Assembly: GCA_049673305.1 (NCBI GenBank) | Contig: JBATXM010000291.1 | Coordinates: 1-7,907 of the forward strand | Direction: 5' to 3' | Origin: GCA-003244245 sp049673305 | GTDB lineage: Bacteria > Actinomycetota > Actinomycetes > Mycobacteriales > Pseudonocardiaceae | DNA length: 7,907 bases | Shown: piece by piece, positions 5,980 to 7,907 of the stretch | How positions within the stretch are numbered: position 1 is the first letter of the stretch | Layout of the letters: every line of letters starts with the position of its first letter | Notes under the pieces: generated by a model | Seen by the model: only the letters and a program-made list of their open reading frames with translations | The model's database searches: none | What the model was told of the DNA's origin: nothing | Translations under genes and position numbers: made by a program

Positions 5980-6864
5980 ATGAGGACAGCACGAGCACCG
6001 GTCGGTGAAGATCGACTGGCCAAGGGCCTCGGCTGGTTCAGCCGCAACGTGGACGGGTCCCAGCTGCTGGCACCTCAGCACGTCAACCGGCTCATGGAGA
6101 ACACCGCCAGACACCGGGTGGCGGCCGCAGCCGTCGTCGGCGTCACGGTTCTGGCCGTCATCGCTAGCGCTAAGACCAGTCGGTCTTCACAGCTGACTGC
6201 GATCTTCCGTGGTCTTGCCGAGCTGCGGCATGCACGTGCGTTCCATCCCCGCGGACTCATGCTTGCCGGGGAGTTGACGACCGAGGAGACAAGCCCCCTT
6301 CCGTTGGACGCGGGAGTTCGGCCGGTGATCGCTAGACTTTCCAAAGGTGTGGGAACGCCCGGTGGGGTTCCCGACATCCTCGGACTCGCCGTACGCATTC
6401 CGCCCGAAAACGGACTTTCCCGGTCATGGGATCTCGCACTGTCCAGTTCGGGAAGCGGGGCACTGAGCCGGATGGTCCCCATTCCGGCACGGCGATGGGA
6501 CACGGCGCGTTACGGCAGCATCGTTCCTTACCGTTACGGTGGTCGACGAATGTGGCTGCTCGCGGTACCAGAAAACAGCGCGCCATCGGAACCCGCATCG
6601 CTGAAGCGGTTGGAGCGGTGGGTGAACGACCGGTCGCTGCGGTTCATCATCCACACAGGACTGAGCGGCGACGGCTGGCGCGAGGCCGCTAGGTTGACCC
6701 TGCACACCGTGCTACCGGGCACCGAGGCGAACCGGGTGGCTTTCGACCCGATGACAAACCACCCTCCAGGGCTTCGAATGTCTCCACGCTGGCTCAGCCG
6801 GATGCGTGAGCGGGCCTATCAAGGCAGCCTGGCCGGCCGGGCTTCCTCCGGTGCGGCAGGTTGA
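5980..6864 (+). CDS. membrane-anchored catalase-superfamily protein (often annotated 'phosphodiesterase')
   Basis: With the start at ATG 5980 the protein has 294 residues. A ribosome site (AGAAGGGAA at 5965-5973) precedes this start by 6 bases; an in-frame ATG at 5881 has none, though the 33 codons between look coding-like, so a longer form is possible. Residues 46-63 (RVAAAAVVGVTVLAVIAS) form a single membrane segment. The rest follows the catalase-like fold: ARAFHPRGLMLAGELT (86-100) matches the catalase VVHARG...GYFE strand, with His89 at the place of the catalytic His. RPVIARLSKGVG (114-125), PDILGLAVRI (131-140) and WDLAL (150-154) match the following strands. The proximal Tyr motif of true catalases is not visible, and the protein is far shorter than a catalase. 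The C-terminus (AFDPMTN...AYQGS) fits an uncharacterised actinobacterial family. A haem-dependent peroxide or lipid-hydroperoxide role is possible but unproven. It is divergent from RecQ. Confidence 0.7.
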   Translation: MRTARAPVGEDRLAKGLGWFSRNVDGSQLLAPQHVNRLMENTARHRVAAAAVVGVTVLAVIASAKTSRSSQLTAIFRGLAELRHARAFHPRGLMLAGELTTEETSPLPLDAGVRPVIARLSKGVGTPGGVPDILGLAVRIPPENGLSRSWDLALSSSGSGALSRMVPIPARRWDTARYGSIVPYRYGGRRMWLLAVPENSAPSEPASLKRLERWVNDRSLRFIIHTGLSGDGWREAARLTLHTVLPGTEANRVAFDPMTNHPPGLRMSPRWLSRMRERAYQGSLAGRASSGAAG

Positions 6865-7009
6865 CCGTGTCCACTCTGGCAGAAGAAATTTCGCTTCGAT
6901 TCGCCCCGGAGGTAAGGGCTCAAGGACACGACACGCAAGAACAACACACACCTGTTGCGAGACGCGCTCAGGTTTCTGGCCGCCAGACTCGCGGAGAGCG
7001 CCCACCGCT

Positions 7010-7201
7010 GAGTCGATCGCGTACGCCAGAGCGCGTCAGCGGTGCACCGGCCCGATGGGGAAACACTGGCGCGTCGGGCGCGGAGTTGATCCTGTTCAGC
7101 CAGCCACGCAGCTTGGTGGCGGTGTTCTTCCATAACAGGATGATGTGTTGTTTGCGGTCCTTGCCGTATAGGTGCACGGCGGTTTGCCGGTCCAGCGTGA
7201 G
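7010..7201 (-). pseudogene. fragment of a tyrosine recombinase/integrase
   Basis: The minus strand reads LTLDRQTAVHLYGKDRKQHI, then LLWKNTATKLRGWLNRINSA, then PDAPVFPHRAGAPLTRSGVR. This is the middle of the catalytic domain of phage-type or Tn-type tyrosine recombinases: the GKGRKxR strand followed by a helix and the PLFPxRxGxPLSRxxVxxRL block. The N-terminal domain, the first catalytic Arg, the HxxR box and the Tyr nucleophile are all missing, so it cannot act. The right edge lies against the alcohol dehydrogenase fragment at about 7200. It marks a past mobile element. Confidence 0.6.
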
Positions 7202-7401
7202 CGGCCTCAAGGCCGGTGATCGGGTAGTGGTGCCGTTCAATGTCTCCTGCGGCAACCGTTTCCTGTGCGGACAGGGCCTGCACTCCCAGTGCGCGACCAC
7301 CCAGGTATACAAGCGGGGCAATGGAGCGGCACTGTTTTGGCTACACCAAACTCTACGGCCAAGTGCCGGACGGGCAGGCAGAATATCTGCGTGTCCCCTA
7401 A
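7197..7401 (+). pseudogene. fragment of a zinc-dependent alcohol dehydrogenase
   Basis: The plus strand reads VSGLKAGDRVVVPFNVSCGN, then RFLCGQGLHSQCATTQVYKR, then GNGAALF. After a +1 shift it continues GYTKLYGQVPDGQAEYLRVP to a TAA at 7399-7401. This is the structural-zinc loop and following strand of medium-chain dehydrogenases close to formaldehyde/glutathione-independent types, which carry ALFGYTKLYGQVPGGQAEYLRVP. The shift is explained by one extra T in the run 7335-7338. One of the zinc-loop Cys is lost (CGNRFLC where CGNCxxC is expected). The N-terminal third with the catalytic zinc site and the whole NAD-binding half are missing. Confidence 0.75.
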
Positions 7402-7460
7402 GGTTCAGGGCCGTGGTTTTGCTTTCATTGGGTGGTGGTAGTCAGAGCGTCGGGTACCAG

Positions 7461-7467
7461 TAAGGAG
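7461..7467 (+). promoter_or_regulatory. ribosome binding site of the hemerythrin gene
   Basis: TAAGGAG lies 6 bases before the ATG at 7474 and is a consensus site. It fixes that start and suggests the gene was once well expressed. Confidence 0.75.
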
Positions 7468-7473
7468 AATCTG

Positions 7474-7683
7474 ATGGCTCAAACACAACAGGTGACGGCG
7501 GAGCAGGTTGACGTCATCGACCTGCTGATCGCTCAGCATTCGCTGATTCGTGATCTTTTCGAGGAGGTGAAGACCGCCCAAGGTGAGGCGCAGGAGGAGG
7601 CGTTTCACCGGCTGCGCCGCATGTTGGCGGTCCACGAGACGGCCGAGGAAGAGGTTGTGCACCCGGACGACGATCTCCTATGA
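7474..7683 (+). pseudogene. truncated hemerythrin HHE-domain protein
   Basis: The 69-residue product MAQTQQVTAEQVDVIDLLIA... is the N-terminus of an actinobacterial hemerythrin-like protein, which binds a di-iron centre in a four-helix bundle and is linked to oxygen or redox stress. The first helices carry the iron-ligand pattern: QHSLIRDLFEEV (His22) and LAVHETAEEEVVHP (His54, with Glu58, and His63). Homology stops at VVHP; the frame then gives DDDLL and a TGA. The family is normally about 150-190 residues with two helical repeats, so the second half, with its own His/Glu ligands, is gone. The remaining fragment probably cannot form the iron site. It is joined to a ferritin-like gene in another frame. 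Confidence 0.75.
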
Positions 7684-7907
7684 GCAAGTCGCCGTCGACC
7701 TCACCGGCTGGGTGGCGCGCAACGAGCCCGACCCCTACCTGCGGCAGGCCTACGAATTCGGGGTGCTGGAAGACTTCGACCACCTCTACCGCTACGCCAA
7801 CCTCTACGAGATCATCGAGCACCGGCGGGCGGAGAAGATCGTTGACCAGCTCACTGAAGTGATGCCCGGCCGGCCCACCATCGTCGAGCACCGCGATCCG
7901 GTGGACA
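7667..7907 (+). pseudogene. ferritin-like protein fragment, 5' end missing, continues past the window
   Basis: In the +1 frame relative to the hemerythrin gene the sequence reads TTISYEQVAVDLTGWVARNE, then PDPYLRQAYEFGVLEDFDHL, then YRYANLYEIIEHRRAEKIVD, then QLTEVMPGRPTIVEHRDPVD to the window end. Helices with Glu and His spaced as iron ligands (YEFGVLEDFDHLYRYAN) and the MPGRPT segment point to an uncharacterised ferritin-like family of actinobacteria. The frame is fully open to 7907 with strong codon bias, so this part is well preserved. It has no start of its own near the joint and no ribosome site, so it is probably untranslated unless a start lies further on. Confidence 0.6.

Noticed and set aside
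5823..6047. Minus-strand 74-codon frame whose TGA overlaps the RecQ ATG (ATGA)
   Set aside because: The overlap looks like coupling, but the frame runs through the start region of the catalase-like gene, has no strong ribosome site and no family I know. Kept only as a weak possibility.
7412..7457. A stress sigma-factor promoter (GTTTT ... GGGTAC) before the hemerythrin gene
   Set aside because: GGGTAC at 7452-7457 is tempting, but no -35 element lies at the right distance.
6861..7463. A single 200-residue plus-strand protein across 6861-7463
   Set aside because: Only the part after about 7197 resembles a protein family; the first part lies over the integrase fragment and is meaningless, and the dehydrogenase homology changes frame at 7335-7338.
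1..7907. CRISPR array, tRNA, rRNA or complete insertion sequence
   Set aside because: No regularly spaced repeats, cloverleaf-type sequences, rRNA motifs or paired terminal inverted repeats were seen on reading both strands.

Overview
The window is GC-rich DNA with strong G/C bias at third codon positions. Its best-recognised genes are closest to actinobacterial families, including mycobacterial EthA/EthR-type proteins, a DUF433/VapB45-type protein and a catalase-like 'phosphodiesterase'. A mycelial or pseudonocardial actinomycete (Pseudonocardiales such as Saccharopolyspora or Amycolatopsis, or a relative) is the likeliest source, but the genus cannot be fixed from the sequence alone.

Layout. 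1-588 is decayed or intergenic sequence. It holds a possible gene tail at the left edge, a strong hairpin at 71-111, and a broken C-terminal piece of a WD40-repeat protein in which the Trp of the repeat signature is a TAG stop. 589-3652 is the intact core: a divergent ethA/ethR-like pair. On the minus strand a Baeyer-Villiger-type flavin monooxygenase is followed, with a GTGA stop/start overlap, by a DUF433 (VapB45-like) protein. On the plus strand lies the TetR-family EthR homologue, and a TetR-type palindrome sits between the two divergent genes. 3711-4119 holds a small hypothetical gene with a possible 18-codon leader frame. 4127-5826 (minus) is a RecQ-family helicase split by a frameshift at four tandem copies of a 5-bp unit; three copies would restore one 564-residue protein. 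5980-6864 (plus) is a membrane-anchored catalase-fold protein. 6865-7907 is a second graveyard: a tyrosine-recombinase fragment, abutting a fragment of a zinc alcohol dehydrogenase, then a truncated hemerythrin gene fused out of frame to a truncated ferritin-like gene that runs off the right edge.

How it works together. The EthR homologue probably represses the monooxygenase and with it the coupled DUF433 gene. The partner toxin normally expected after such a DUF433 gene is not visible. The remaining genes look independent. The main points of interest are the RecQ repeat-length frameshift (possible phase variation, recent mutation or sequencing error), the monooxygenase-DUF433 coupling, and the dense set of recombination-made gene fragments on both flanks. 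I found no CRISPR array, tRNA, rRNA or complete insertion sequence, and no clearly novel multi-gene system.
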